From positions 186,001-250,000 of the forward strand of contig CAWCMA010000005.1 in the NCBI GenBank assembly GCA_963796565.1: a stretch of DNA of 64,000 nt, given 5' to 3'. The first letter of the stretch is position 1. Every line of letters begins with the position of its first letter. The notes beneath the pieces are model-generated. The model was not told where the DNA came from and ran no database searches. It worked only from the letters and a program-made list of their open reading frames with translations. The stretch is from JAKAVN01 sp963796565 (lineage in GTDB: Bacteria > Desulfobacterota > Binatia > Binatales > Binataceae). Shown piece after piece: positions 1 to 11,031 of this stretch. The position numbers were made by a program, and so were the translations under genes.

Positions 1-644
1 CCGCCCGCCGTGAGCGTGGTGTTGTAGCCGGTATCGGTGACGTTCTCCAGCCGCGCCGCGATCGCGGTCTCGTCGGCGACCGAGGAAAAAACGATTCCGA
101 AGCCGGCCGGCGCGGGATGCAGAATCACGCCGGTCTTGAGTCCTGAATGAAGCCCCTGCCCTGCCGCCACCACCGAGCGCGCGAGCGTGCGCTGCTTGCG
201 CCCCGAGATCTTCGCGATCGGCGCCGGCCGCGGCGCCGCGGCGTCAGCCGCGATCGCGCCGGGCATCCGCACGCCGCCGGACTCGCGCTCGAGCACGCGT
301 TCGATCGAAGTAAGCAGGCCGCTGACCGAAAACGGCTTCTCGATGAAATCGGCGGCGCCCAGCCGGGTCGCGGCGACAGCGTTCTGGATGTTGCCGTGGC
401 CGGAGATCATGATCACGCGGACCTGCGGGCGCTCGGCCTTGATGCGGCGGAGGAGTTCGATGCCGTCGATGTTGGGCATCCAGATGTCGAGCAGGACGAG
501 CGCCGGGTTCTCGCGCGCGATCAGGTCCATCACGCCGGCGGGATCGCCGGTGTCGAGCACGCGAAAGCCCTCGTCGCTCAAGATTCCACGGAGCGATGAC
601 CGAATCCGCTCCTCATCATCCACCACCAGTACGGTCTCGTTCAC
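1..644 (-). CDS. lpxC: NtrX-type receiver domain fused to LpxC (partial, runs off left edge)
   Basis: I translated this frame by hand. It opens with GTG at 644-642, after an AGGA-rich site, and stays open to the window edge (214 codons). Residues 1-118 are a receiver domain: acidic D9/D10, phospho-acceptor D53 in LLDIWMP, S81 in the MISGHGN block typical of NtrX, and K103 in EKPF. After a linker rich in Ala and Pro (about 120-148), residues 150-214 match the N-terminus of LpxC: QRTLARSV, then GQGLHSG, LHPAPAGFGIVF and the NTTL segment. LpxC deacetylates UDP-3-O-acyl-GlcNAc, the committed step of lipid A synthesis. No AAA+ or HTH domain lies between. The zinc ligands and active site lie outside the window, so catalysis cannot be confirmed. 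The gene sits 61 bp after an NtrY-like kinase on the same strand, its likely phosphodonor. Confidence 0.9.
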   Translation of the reverse strand, partial: MNETVLVVDDEERIRSSLRGILSDEGFRVLDTGDPAGVMDLIARENPALVLLDIWMPNIDGIELLRRIKAERPQVRVIMISGHGNIQNAVAATRLGAADFIEKPFSVSGLLTSIERVLERESGGVRMPGAIAADAAAPRPAPIAKISGRKQRTLARSVVAAGQGLHSGLKTGVILHPAPAGFGIVFSSVADETAIAARLENVTDTGYNTTLTAG

Positions 645-705
645 TCTTTTCCTTTGGGTAAACCGGCGTGCGCCGGCATGCCGAAGCGCCTGGCCCAGAA
701 CCAGC

Positions 706-2985
706 TTAGCCCAGGACCTTGGCGAATTGCTGCTCTTTTATCGGAAACTCGAGCACGAATCTACTTCCCCTGGGTGGGTTGTCGCGCACCCGGATGAAGC
801 CGTGATGGTCGGCGACGATCGCGGAGACGATCGCCAGGCCTAGGCCGGTGCCGCCCTTGCGGGTGGAAAAGTAGGGCTCGAAAATCCGCGAGCGCATCGC
901 GGGCGGGATGCCGGGGCCGTTGTCGCTCACCTCCAGCGTGACCACGCCGCTTTGCGCGTCGAACGCGGTGCGCACATCGATCCGCGGCTGCGCGCCGTTG
1001 GGATTGGCGGCGACGGCGGCATTAACCGCGTTTTCGAGCAGGTTGACCAGCGCACGCTTGAGCGCGTCGCGGTCGATCGCGATTTGCGGCAGCGCGGGCG
1101 AAAGCGCGAGTCCGAAATCGACCCCTGGGTTGGCGTCGCGAAAGGTGGTGACGGTCTCCTCGGTCAGCGGATTGAGGTCGCCCGGCGTCGGGTTGAGATG
1201 CGGCATCCGGGCAAAGGCCGAGAACTCGCTCACCAGGCGCTTTAAGTCCTCGACCTCGCCGATAATGGTGCGGGTGCATTCCTCGACCAGTTTCGCGTCG
1301 CCGTCGCCGAGCGTGGCGAGCTGGCGGCGCATCCGCTCGGCCGAGAGCTGGATCGGAGTAAGCGGATTTTTTATCTCGTGTGCGATCCTGCGGGCGACCT
1401 CGCGCCAGGCTTCCATCCGTTCGACCTTGGCGAGCTGGCTAACGTCCTCCAGGAACAGAACCGTGCCCAACTCACCGTCGGCGCCGTCACCCAGCGCGCT
1501 CGCCGTGACCATCAGCTCGATCTCACCGCCGCCCGGCGGCTGCAGTTTGACCGAGGAGCGCGCCTCCTGCGGACGGCGATGCTCGGCGAAAATTTCCTCC
1601 AGCGCATCCACCAGCGCGGGCTGGAATACGGCGCGCCACCCGCGCCCCAGCACTTCGCCCGCCTTGAGCCCCAGCATCCGTTCCGCATAACGATTGATCG
1701 CGGTCACGACGCCCAGCGAGTCGAGTCCGACCACGCCCGCGCTGACATTGCGCAGCAGCGTTTCGGTATAAGCGCGGCGGCGCTCGAGTTCGGTCTGCGA
1801 AGCGCGCAAGTCCGCCGTCATCTGGTTGAACGAATTCACGAGCTGGCCGATCTCGTCGTCACCGACCGAGGGAATTTCATACTCGAGGTCGCCGTGGGCG
1901 ATCGCCTGAGTGCCTTCGGCCAACAGCTTGATCGGAACCGTCACGCCGCGCGCCAGGTACATCCCGAACCAGCTCGCCAACAGCACCACCACCAGCCCGA
2001 TCAGCATCAGGGCGAGAAAGTAGCTCCGCACGATCGGCTGGCGGAGCGTGCGCAGTTGGAAGTAGTCCTCGAAAGTCTGCGAGATGCCGGCGGCGCGCTG
2101 CGCCAGGCTGCGCGGCAGATAGTAGTCGACCACTACCGCGCCGCTCACCACGTCGGCCTCCGGCGAGGAATAGATCGGCGCGGTGCCCCGGATAACGTCG
2201 GATTTTCCAAAACGGTCGGTGCGGGTCATCGCATGGCCGGCGAGGGTTTGCGCCAGCAGCGGCGAATCGGGCGCCACGCCGATACCGGTCGGAGTTCTGG
2301 GGCTGAGCGCGATCAGCAGCAGGCGCCGCCCGCTGTCAAAGACCTCGATAGTGCCCAGGTTGTAATCCTGCTGGCGCTGCTCGATGAAGCTCTTCAGCTC
2401 GCCGCGCCGCCCGGGACGCAGCAGATCCTTGGCGGCGACCTCGCCTGCCAACTCGCGCGCGAAGTGGGCGGCGTTGTTGGCCGCATTCAAATAGAAGACC
2501 TTCGCGATATCCAGCGAGTCTTCGAGCACGCGCTCATATTCGGGATTGAACCAGCTCGCGACGTCGGCGCGCAAAAACGCGCCCGAGACCACCAGCAGAA
2601 ACAGACTCGGCACCAGCGCTACCGCGATGAAGCCTAGCACCAGGCGCACCTGGAACTTTGAGCCGATGAGGCCTCGGCGATGCTCGAAGATAACTTTGGC
2701 CAGGTTGCGTCCGACCAGCAGCAGGAGCAGGCCCAGCAGCAGGAAACTGATGTCGAACAACAGGATTACGACCAGGTTGGAGACCAGCGAGGTATGGCGG
2801 GTGAGCGGCGGCAGTTCGGTCTGCGCGAGCACGAAGGCGACCAGCACCGTGGCCGCCACGGCCACCGCGATAAGCTCGCGGCGGCGGCGCTTGCGGTCGG
2901 CCTCGCGGGTCGAGTCGCGTGCGCCAACTTCGCGTGCGGCAGGATCGTGTACGCCACGATCGCGTGCGTTATGACCGCGAGCCAC
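706..2985 (-). CDS. NtrY-like transmembrane sensor histidine kinase
   Basis: A 759-residue membrane kinase. Hydrophobic segments lie near residues 38-55, 67-92, 115-137 and 324-345. An extracytoplasmic sensor region of about 180 residues separates the third and fourth. A HAMP linker follows (about 346-398), then a PAS domain (about 405-515), a HisKA domain with the H-box HEIKNPL (His536), and an ATPase domain with the DNGPGIP and GTGLGLAIV boxes. This order, including the N-terminal triple membrane segment, is that of NtrY. It would autophosphorylate and pass phosphate to a receiver. The next gene downstream encodes an NtrX-type receiver fused to LpxC, so the signal probably concerns the envelope; that is inference. 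The input ligand is unknown. Confidence 0.93.
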   Translation of the reverse strand: MARGHNARDRGVHDPAAREVGARDSTREADRKRRRRELIAVAVAATVLVAFVLAQTELPPLTRHTSLVSNLVVILLFDISFLLLGLLLLLVGRNLAKVIFEHRRGLIGSKFQVRLVLGFIAVALVPSLFLLVVSGAFLRADVASWFNPEYERVLEDSLDIAKVFYLNAANNAAHFARELAGEVAAKDLLRPGRRGELKSFIEQRQQDYNLGTIEVFDSGRRLLLIALSPRTPTGIGVAPDSPLLAQTLAGHAMTRTDRFGKSDVIRGTAPIYSSPEADVVSGAVVVDYYLPRSLAQRAAGISQTFEDYFQLRTLRQPIVRSYFLALMLIGLVVVLLASWFGMYLARGVTVPIKLLAEGTQAIAHGDLEYEIPSVGDDEIGQLVNSFNQMTADLRASQTELERRRAYTETLLRNVSAGVVGLDSLGVVTAINRYAERMLGLKAGEVLGRGWRAVFQPALVDALEEIFAEHRRPQEARSSVKLQPPGGGEIELMVTASALGDGADGELGTVLFLEDVSQLAKVERMEAWREVARRIAHEIKNPLTPIQLSAERMRRQLATLGDGDAKLVEECTRTIIGEVEDLKRLVSEFSAFARMPHLNPTPGDLNPLTEETVTTFRDANPGVDFGLALSPALPQIAIDRDALKRALVNLLENAVNAAVAANPNGAQPRIDVRTAFDAQSGVVTLEVSDNGPGIPPAMRSRIFEPYFSTRKGGTGLGLAIVSAIVADHHGFIRVRDNPPRGSRFVLEFPIKEQQFAKVLG

Positions 2986-2988
2986 GGT

Positions 2989-3213
2989 TCAACGCCTCAG
3001 CCAGGCGGCGATCAGGCTCGCCACGAGGCTAATCACGATGGCCGTGGTAATCGGAAAATAGAAGCTGAAATTGCCGCGACGCACGTAGATGTCGCCGGGC
3101 AGCCGCCCCGGGATCACCCGTAGCAGTGAACTTGACCCGAAGCCCCAGATGGCCGTACCCAGCACGACCAATAGCAGCCCCGTCACGATCAGTGCCTTTC
3201 CCAACGGCGCCAT
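2989..3213 (-). CDS. DUF2905 family small membrane protein
   Basis: A small protein of about 74 residues with two membrane segments, an N-terminal one (ALIVTGLLLVVLGTAIW) and a C-terminal one (TAIVISLVASLIAAWL). Between them is the family signature GRLPGDIYV followed by RGNFSFYFP, which identifies DUF2905. Its function is unknown. The start at 3213 (MAPLGK) fits the family; an in-frame ATG at 3234 would add seven residues. It ends 3 bp before the kinase start and lies between the EF-G-like gene and the kinase on one strand, so it is probably co-transcribed with them. Confidence 0.8.
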   Translation of the reverse strand: MAPLGKALIVTGLLLVVLGTAIWGFGSSSLLRVIPGRLPGDIYVRRGNFSFYFPITTAIVISLVASLIAAWLRR

Positions 3214-3261
3214 CGTCACGTATTCCACGCGCATCCGCGCGCGGGTCGGGCAATACGCGCG

Positions 3262-5367
3262 TTAGGCGTGTGCGCGCTCCTTTTGCGCCGCTTCGCGCGC
3301 CTCGCGCGCCTCCCGGACGATCTTCTCGGTGACCGGCGGAGGCGCTTCCTCGTAGTGCGAGAAATGCGACTCAAACGATCCGCGCCCCGAGGTTTTCGAG
3401 CGCAGGTCGGGCGCGTACTTCAGAACCTCTGACATCGGCACCAGCGCCTTGATGACCTGGCTGTGGCCCTTGCGATCCATCCCGAGCACCTTGCCGCGGC
3501 GCGCGTTGAGATCGCCGATTACGTCCCCCATGCATTCGTCGGGACAGCTCACGTCGAGCGCCATGACCGGCTCCAGGATTATCGGCCGGGCCTTCTCGAA
3601 CGCCGCCTTAAGCCCCATCGAGGCCGCAATCTGAAAGGCCATGTCGGAGGAATCGACGTCGTGATAGCTGCCCTCGAAAACCGACACTTTGATGTCGACC
3701 ACGGGAAAGCCGGCCAGATGGCCCTCGACCAGCGTATTGCGCACGCCCTTTTCGACCGAAGGGATGAACTGGCGCGGAATCGCACCGCCGACGATTTCGT
3801 CCTTGAACTCGAAGCCGCCGCCACGCGGGAGCGGTTCGACCTTGAGCCAGCAATCGCCGTATTGGCCGCGGCCCCCCGATTGGCGCTTATACTTGCCCTG
3901 AGCCTCGGCGCGGCCCTTGATCGTTTCCTTGTACGGCACTTTAGGTGGCTGAAGTTCAACGTCTACATTGAATTTACGTCTGAGCTTTTCGACCGTGACC
4001 TCGATATGCATCTGCCCGGTGCCCGAAAGGATGATTTCGTGGGTTTGCGGGTCGCGATGGGTTTCCAGCGCGCGGTCCTCCTCGACCAGGTGCTGCAGCG
4101 CCTGCGAGGCCTTTTGCTCATCGCCCTTGGTCTTGGGGCGAATCGCGAAGGAGATGACCGGTGCCGGCCGCTCGGCGCCAGGAAAAATTACCGGTGATTT
4201 TTCGTCGCACAACGTCTCGCCGGTAGTGGTGTCTTTGAGCTTGGCGACCGCGACTATCTCGCCCGGCAGCGCGCTTGAGATTGGCGACTGCTTCTTGCCT
4301 TCCAGGCGCAATAGCTGGCCGAAACGCTCGCGCGAGCCGCGAGTCGAGTTGAGCACCGTGGCATCGCTGACGGCGCGACCCGAGACCACGCGAAAGATCG
4401 ACAGCTTGCCGGCGAACGGATCGATCAAGGTCTTGAAGACGAAGGCTGAAAAGGGCGCCGCCGGGTCCGGCGCGCGCTCGACCGGATCGCTGTTTGCGAC
4501 ATTGAAGCCCTGGCGCGCGGGCCGCTCATTGGGCGCCGGGAGCAGCGCGTCGATCGCGTCGAGCAGCGGCCCGATGCCGATATTCTTGAGGCCCGAGCCG
4601 CACAGCACCGGCGTGAGCTTGCCGGCGACGGTGGCCGCGCGCAGCGCGGCGCGCAACTCGGCATCTTCCAGTACGCCCTTGTCGAGATACTTCTCGAGCA
4701 GCGCGTCGTCGGTTTCGGCCACCGCCTCGCACAGCCGCGTGCGTGCCGTTTCCGCGCGCTCCTTCTGCTCGGCGCTCAGCGCTTCCTCCCTGGGCTTGCC
4801 ATTGGCCTCGGCGTAAATCAGCGCCTTCATCGCGAGCACGTCGATCACGCCGTTGAACGTGAGTTCCGCGCCGATCGGAAGCGTGAGCGCGACCGGATGC
4901 GCGTCGAGCGACTTCTCCAGGTCCGCCATCGCATGGTCAAAGCTCGTGCGTTCGCGGTCCAGCCGTGAGACGAAAGCGATTCGCGGGAGGCCGAGTTCGC
5001 TTATCTCGGCCCATACTTTTTCCGATTCGACCTTAAGGTCGCCGCCGGCCGTGGCCACGAACACCACGCCGTCGACCGCGCGCATGGTCGCGAAGGAATC
5101 CGGCAGGAATGCCTGGTAGCCGGGCGTGTCGGCAAGGATGACCTCGTCCTTCTTCCAGTTGTAGTGATGAAATGCGGAGCTAATGGAAATTTTTCGATGG
5201 ATCTCCTCAGGCTCGAAGTCCATCGCGGCCGTGCCCTCGTCGGGCCGCCCCTGCCGGGTGAGCGTGCCGGCGGTGAACAGCATCGCTTCGGCCAACTCGG
5301 TTTTGCCGGTCGCGCCCTGACCGACGATCGCTATACTTCTGAGACGTCCGATTTCCTCCACAGCCAT
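3262..5367 (-). CDS. Elongation factor G-like GTPase (EF-G2 type)
   Basis: At 701 residues this has full EF-G length and domain order: a G domain (about 1-270), domain II, and domains III-V with GTGQMHIEV and the KGRAEAQGKYKRQ block of domain IV. The P-loop is GQGATGKT and G3 is DTPGY instead of DTPGH. Both fit the EF-G-like subgroup rather than canonical FusA. The G4 motif, normally NKxD, reads SRLD here, followed by the RE typical of the subgroup, so guanine recognition may be altered. The C-terminus carries a short charged repeat rich in REA. The family probably acts on the ribosome, but its step is not settled. No ribosomal protein or tuf gene lies nearby, which also argues against the housekeeping copy. 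Confidence 0.9.
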   Translation of the reverse strand: MAVEEIGRLRSIAIVGQGATGKTELAEAMLFTAGTLTRQGRPDEGTAAMDFEPEEIHRKISISSAFHHYNWKKDEVILADTPGYQAFLPDSFATMRAVDGVVFVATAGGDLKVESEKVWAEISELGLPRIAFVSRLDRERTSFDHAMADLEKSLDAHPVALTLPIGAELTFNGVIDVLAMKALIYAEANGKPREEALSAEQKERAETARTRLCEAVAETDDALLEKYLDKGVLEDAELRAALRAATVAGKLTPVLCGSGLKNIGIGPLLDAIDALLPAPNERPARQGFNVANSDPVERAPDPAAPFSAFVFKTLIDPFAGKLSIFRVVSGRAVSDATVLNSTRGSRERFGQLLRLEGKKQSPISSALPGEIVAVAKLKDTTTGETLCDEKSPVIFPGAERPAPVISFAIRPKTKGDEQKASQALQHLVEEDRALETHRDPQTHEIILSGTGQMHIEVTVEKLRRKFNVDVELQPPKVPYKETIKGRAEAQGKYKRQSGGRGQYGDCWLKVEPLPRGGGFEFKDEIVGGAIPRQFIPSVEKGVRNTLVEGHLAGFPVVDIKVSVFEGSYHDVDSSDMAFQIAASMGLKAAFEKARPIILEPVMALDVSCPDECMGDVIGDLNARRGKVLGMDRKGHSQVIKALVPMSEVLKYAPDLRSKTSGRGSFESHFSHYEEAPPPVTEKIVREAREAREAAQKERAHA

Positions 5368-5488
5368 AGCGGTTGCTCCTGGAGAAGTTTTGTAGTTTCG
5401 TCTGGCCCTCCGCGCGACGCCCTGCGCGATGCTCCGGGCGACCCGCGATAGCCGCGGTGCCGATGCTCGGCATACTTCGCGTCATACG

Positions 5489-6289
5489 TCAATCGTATGC
5501 GCCCTCGATACTCACGTCACCTGCCAGTACCCGGACGATTCGCCCCTCGGCCTTCAGCAGCAGCGCACCGTCGGGGCCGATTCCTGTAACCGTCCCTCCG
5601 ATACGACTGTCGCCGTCGACGACCGTGACCTGCTTGCCGGTTAACGCCGAATAACGCTCCCAGGCGGGCCGTACGGCGGCGAACCCGCCGCTCATAGTTT
5701 CCATATAGCGGGAGTCAAGTCGGGAAAAAAGCTCACCGGCGAGCTCCACCCGGTCACAGGGTCTGCCCGTCGCCGCCATCACCGAGGTCGCGCGATCCCG
5801 TAATTCAGCCGGGATGTGTTCCGGGGCGAGGTTTAGATTAAGGCCGATTCCCAGCAGTACGCAGGCCAGGCGATGGCGCGAGTCAGTGACCGCCTCGGCG
5901 ATCATTCCGCCGGCCTTGCGTCCGCCAAGCCATACGTCGTTGGGCCATTTCAGCGCGACAATTCGCGGCGCCACCATCTCCATCGTCTCGGCCACGGCCA
6001 CGCCGGCCACCAGGCTGAGCAGTGCGGCCTCGGCAATCGGTATCTCGGGGCGCAGGATGAAAGTGCCGTAGAAATTGACCCCGGGGGGCGAATGCCATCG
6101 CCGGCCCATCCGCCCCCGCCCCGCCGTCTGTTGCTCGGCGATTACGACCTCGCCATGCAGCGCGCCGCGCGCGGCGAATTCCGCCGCGGTCTGCTGCGTC
6201 GATTCCAATTCCTCGAAGTAGTGCACGCGCCATCCGATAGTCCCCGAGGCGCGACCGGCTTCCGCCGGGTGATAGGGATTCTCAGCCAT
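5489..6289 (-). CDS. birA: Biotin--[acetyl-CoA-carboxylase] ligase, monofunctional
   Basis: A 266-residue BirA/LplA-fold ligase that activates biotin with ATP and attaches it to the carboxyl carrier protein of acetyl-CoA carboxylase and related enzymes. Visible motifs are ESTQ near the N-terminus, the biotinyl-AMP loop GRGRMGR after AEQQTA, and the KWPNDVW block followed by KAGGMIAE. There is no N-terminal winged-helix domain, so it should not act as a repressor of biotin genes. A C-terminal SH3-like domain fits the last 50 residues. It is read in the same direction as nadC (70 bp upstream) and the EF-G-like gene downstream. Confidence 0.93.
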   Translation of the reverse strand: MAENPYHPAEAGRASGTIGWRVHYFEELESTQQTAAEFAARGALHGEVVIAEQQTAGRGRMGRRWHSPPGVNFYGTFILRPEIPIAEAALLSLVAGVAVAETMEMVAPRIVALKWPNDVWLGGRKAGGMIAEAVTDSRHRLACVLLGIGLNLNLAPEHIPAELRDRATSVMAATGRPCDRVELAGELFSRLDSRYMETMSGGFAAVRPAWERYSALTGKQVTVVDGDSRIGGTVTGIGPDGALLLKAEGRIVRVLAGDVSIEGAYD

Positions 6290-6359
6290 TATTGTAAGGC
6301 ATTGGTGATTCGTCCCGATCTGTCGTGCAGCAGGTGCGGTGGAATTCCCGAGTGCCGCG

Positions 6360-7234
6360 CTACAGCGGATCGATTCGCATGCTGAGGTCGACGGCGCTTG
6401 CCGAATGGGTCAGCGCGCCGACGGAAATGAGGTCAACGCCGGTCTCCGCGATTGCGCGCACGCCCTCGAGCGTGACACCGCCGGAGACCTCGAGCAGGAC
6501 GCGCCCGGCAGGCGCGAGCACGCGCGCGCGCCGCACCTCGTCGAGCGTCATATTGTCGAGCAGAATCGAATCGGCCCCGGCGGCCAGCGCCTCTTCGACC
6601 TGGGCCAGCGTCTCACATTCGATTTCGATCCGTATCGTGTGCGGAGCGAGCTTGCGTGCCCGCTCCAGCGCGTCGCGTACCGAGCCGGCCGCCGCGATGT
6701 GGTTCTCCTTGATCAGCACGCCGCTGTCGAGGCCGAAGCGATGGTTGAAGCCGCCGCCCGCACGCACCGCGTATTTTTCGATCATGCGAAGCCCCGGATG
6801 GGTCTTGCGGGTGTCGATTATGCGCGCGCCGGTGCCGGCCACGGCGTCCACGTACCGCCGGGTCAGGCTTGCGATTCCCGACATCAGTTGCACGAAGTTG
6901 AGCGCCGTGCGCTCGCCGATCAGCAGCCCGGCGAGTTGACCTTCGATCTCCGCCGCGCGGGCGCCCTGCGCCAGGATTTTGCCCTCGGGCGCGAGCGACT
7001 TCATCCGCGGCGCGGCCCCCGCCAGGCGAAAGACCTCAGCCAGCAACATACCGCCGCAAAATACGATGTGCGGCGATTCCTTGACGACAATTTGCGCCCG
7101 TCCGGGTTGTCCGGGCGCGACCGTCGCCGCCGTGGTGACGTCGCCCTGGCCCAAATCCTCCTGCAGCGCACCGCGCAGCAGCGCGTTCAGGTTGAGCGAT
7201 TCCAGTTGGTTGAACAGTTCCACGGCGCGCGCCC

Positions 7235-7238
<4 letters not shown>
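6360..7238 (-). CDS. nadC: Nicotinate-nucleotide diphosphorylase (quinolinate phosphoribosyltransferase)
   Basis: A 292-residue NadC that converts quinolinate and PRPP to nicotinate mononucleotide, CO2 and PPi in de novo NAD synthesis. The EDLGQGDVTT N-terminal motif, the DTRKTHPGLR block with substrate-binding Arg/Lys/His, KYAVRAGGG with HR after it, and LIKENHI are all intact. Length is normal. Translation probably begins at a TTG overlapping the valS stop (TTGA), which indicates translational coupling to valS; a GTG five codons later is an alternative. nadA and nadB are not in the window. Confidence 0.95.
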
Positions 7239-9916
<2,678 letters not shown>

Positions 9917-9942
9917 GAGGTATCCGTCTCAATGGGCGAAAC

Positions 9943-10028
9943 TGGTGCGAGAGGGGGGACTTGAACCCCCACGAGCTTGCGCTCACAAGGTCCTGAGCCT
10001 TGCGCGTCTGCCGTTCCGCCACTCTCGC
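9943..10028 (-). tRNA. tRNA-Leu (anticodon CAG)
   Basis: Read on the minus strand, the seven-base acceptor arm GCGAGAG pairs with CTCTCGC. The D-arm contains GGCGGAACGGCAGACGC. The anticodon stem CAAGG/CCTTG encloses the loop CTCAGGA with anticodon CAG. A long variable arm (GAGCGCAAGCTC) marks a class II tRNA, and the T-arm is GGGGGTTCAAGTCCCCC. The 3' CCA is encoded (9945-9943). It decodes CUG leucine codons, the main Leu codon expected in this GC-rich genome. Confidence 0.96.
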
Positions 10029-10109
10029 ACGCCGGTAAGTGAAAGGGTTTAATCGGCTGGGAGAGCGAATTCAAGGTGCCAATCCGTTGCGGTTCGCTCT
10101 CACGCCGTA

Positions 10110-10138
10110 TTGACAGGCTGTTTTTTGCGAGAAAATTA
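10110..10138 (+). promoter_or_regulatory. Possible sigma-70 promoter before the GT2 gene
   Basis: A perfect TTGACA at 10110-10115 is followed after 17 bases by AAATTA, a weak -10. Transcription from it would start almost at the TTG codon at 10141, giving a nearly leaderless message. The -10 match is poor, so this is tentative. Confidence 0.35.
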
Positions 10139-10140
10139 TT

Positions 10141-11031
10141 TTGCAGCTCTCGGTCATTATAGCAACTCACGCGCGTCCCGACGCGCTCGAACGTCTGCTC
10201 GATAGCCTGGCGCCCCAGGTAGCCGACGCGGCCGGCAGAGCCTCGCGCGAAATTCTCCTGGCCGAAAACGGCACGCCTGCGCCGTCGATACTGCCGGCGA
10301 CGGCGCCGCCGCTGGGGCATCTGCACGACCCGCGCCCCGGCAAATGCCGAATTCAGAACGTGGCCATCAGGCACGCCAAGGGCGACATAATCATATGCCT
10401 TGACGACGACCTCGTCGCCGCCCCGAACTACCTCGACGAGGTCGAGCGGTTTTTCATCGAACATCCCGAATTCGCCGCGATGAAGGGTCGCATCCTGCCG
10501 GCCGAGGATCCGGCCGCCAAGGTCGGCGCCGAGGCCGCCGTATGGCTCGACCTCCCAATCGTCGACCACGGCGAGAAAGTTATCGAAGTGCGCGGCGTGT
10601 TGGGTGCCAACATGGCGTTTCGCGCCGATGCCATCGCGCGCGTCGGGCCGTTCGACGAGCGCCTGGGGCCGGGAGCGTGCGGCCACGAAGAGGAGAGCGA
10701 GATGTCGGCGCGCCTGGTACGCGCCGGGTTCAGGATCGGCTACGCGCCACGCGCGCTGGTCTACCACGACGTGGATCCTGCGCGCGCCGACCGCGCACGC
10801 TTCCTGCGCATCGCGCGCGAGCGCGGACGATGCCGGATGATCCACGAATCGCATCACGCGCTCGCGGTGCTCGCGAACAACGCGATCGCGGCGCTGCGAG
10901 TGTGGGCCGCACGGCTAGTCGGCGCCGGGCCGCAGCGCCTCGCGCGCGAGGAGCGGCGCCTGGCGGTCGCGCAGGGCATGCTCGACGGATTGCGCTCGTC
11001 CGAGCGCGGCGGCGCGCGCGAGCACGGCTAG
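10141..11031 (+). CDS. Family 2 glycosyltransferase
   Basis: A 296-residue GT-A enzyme that moves a sugar from a nucleotide donor, probably at the cytoplasmic membrane. The N-terminus LSVIIATHARP is the usual GT2 opening and forces the TTG start, since a stop lies nine codons upstream. The metal-binding site is CLDDDL (about residues 81-86). An acceptor/base region follows around residues 180-190 with HEEESE. The C-terminal part is Arg-rich without clear membrane helices. It is tail-to-tail with a GT4 enzyme, sharing the bases CTAG as stop codons. Together with lpxC at the left edge, a role in envelope polysaccharide is plausible; the sugar is unknown. Confidence 0.85.
   Translation: MQLSVIIATHARPDALERLLDSLAPQVADAAGRASREILLAENGTPAPSILPATAPPLGHLHDPRPGKCRIQNVAIRHAKGDIIICLDDDLVAAPNYLDEVERFFIEHPEFAAMKGRILPAEDPAAKVGAEAAVWLDLPIVDHGEKVIEVRGVLGANMAFRADAIARVGPFDERLGPGACGHEEESEMSARLVRAGFRIGYAPRALVYHDVDPARADRARFLRIARERGRCRMIHESHHALAVLANNAIAALRVWAARLVGAGPQRLAREERRLAVAQGMLDGLRSSERGGAREHG

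Noticed and set aside
706..2985. Plain NtrB-type nitrogen sensor
   Set aside because: The triple N-terminal helices, HAMP and PAS order and the NtrX-type receiver next door fit NtrY better.
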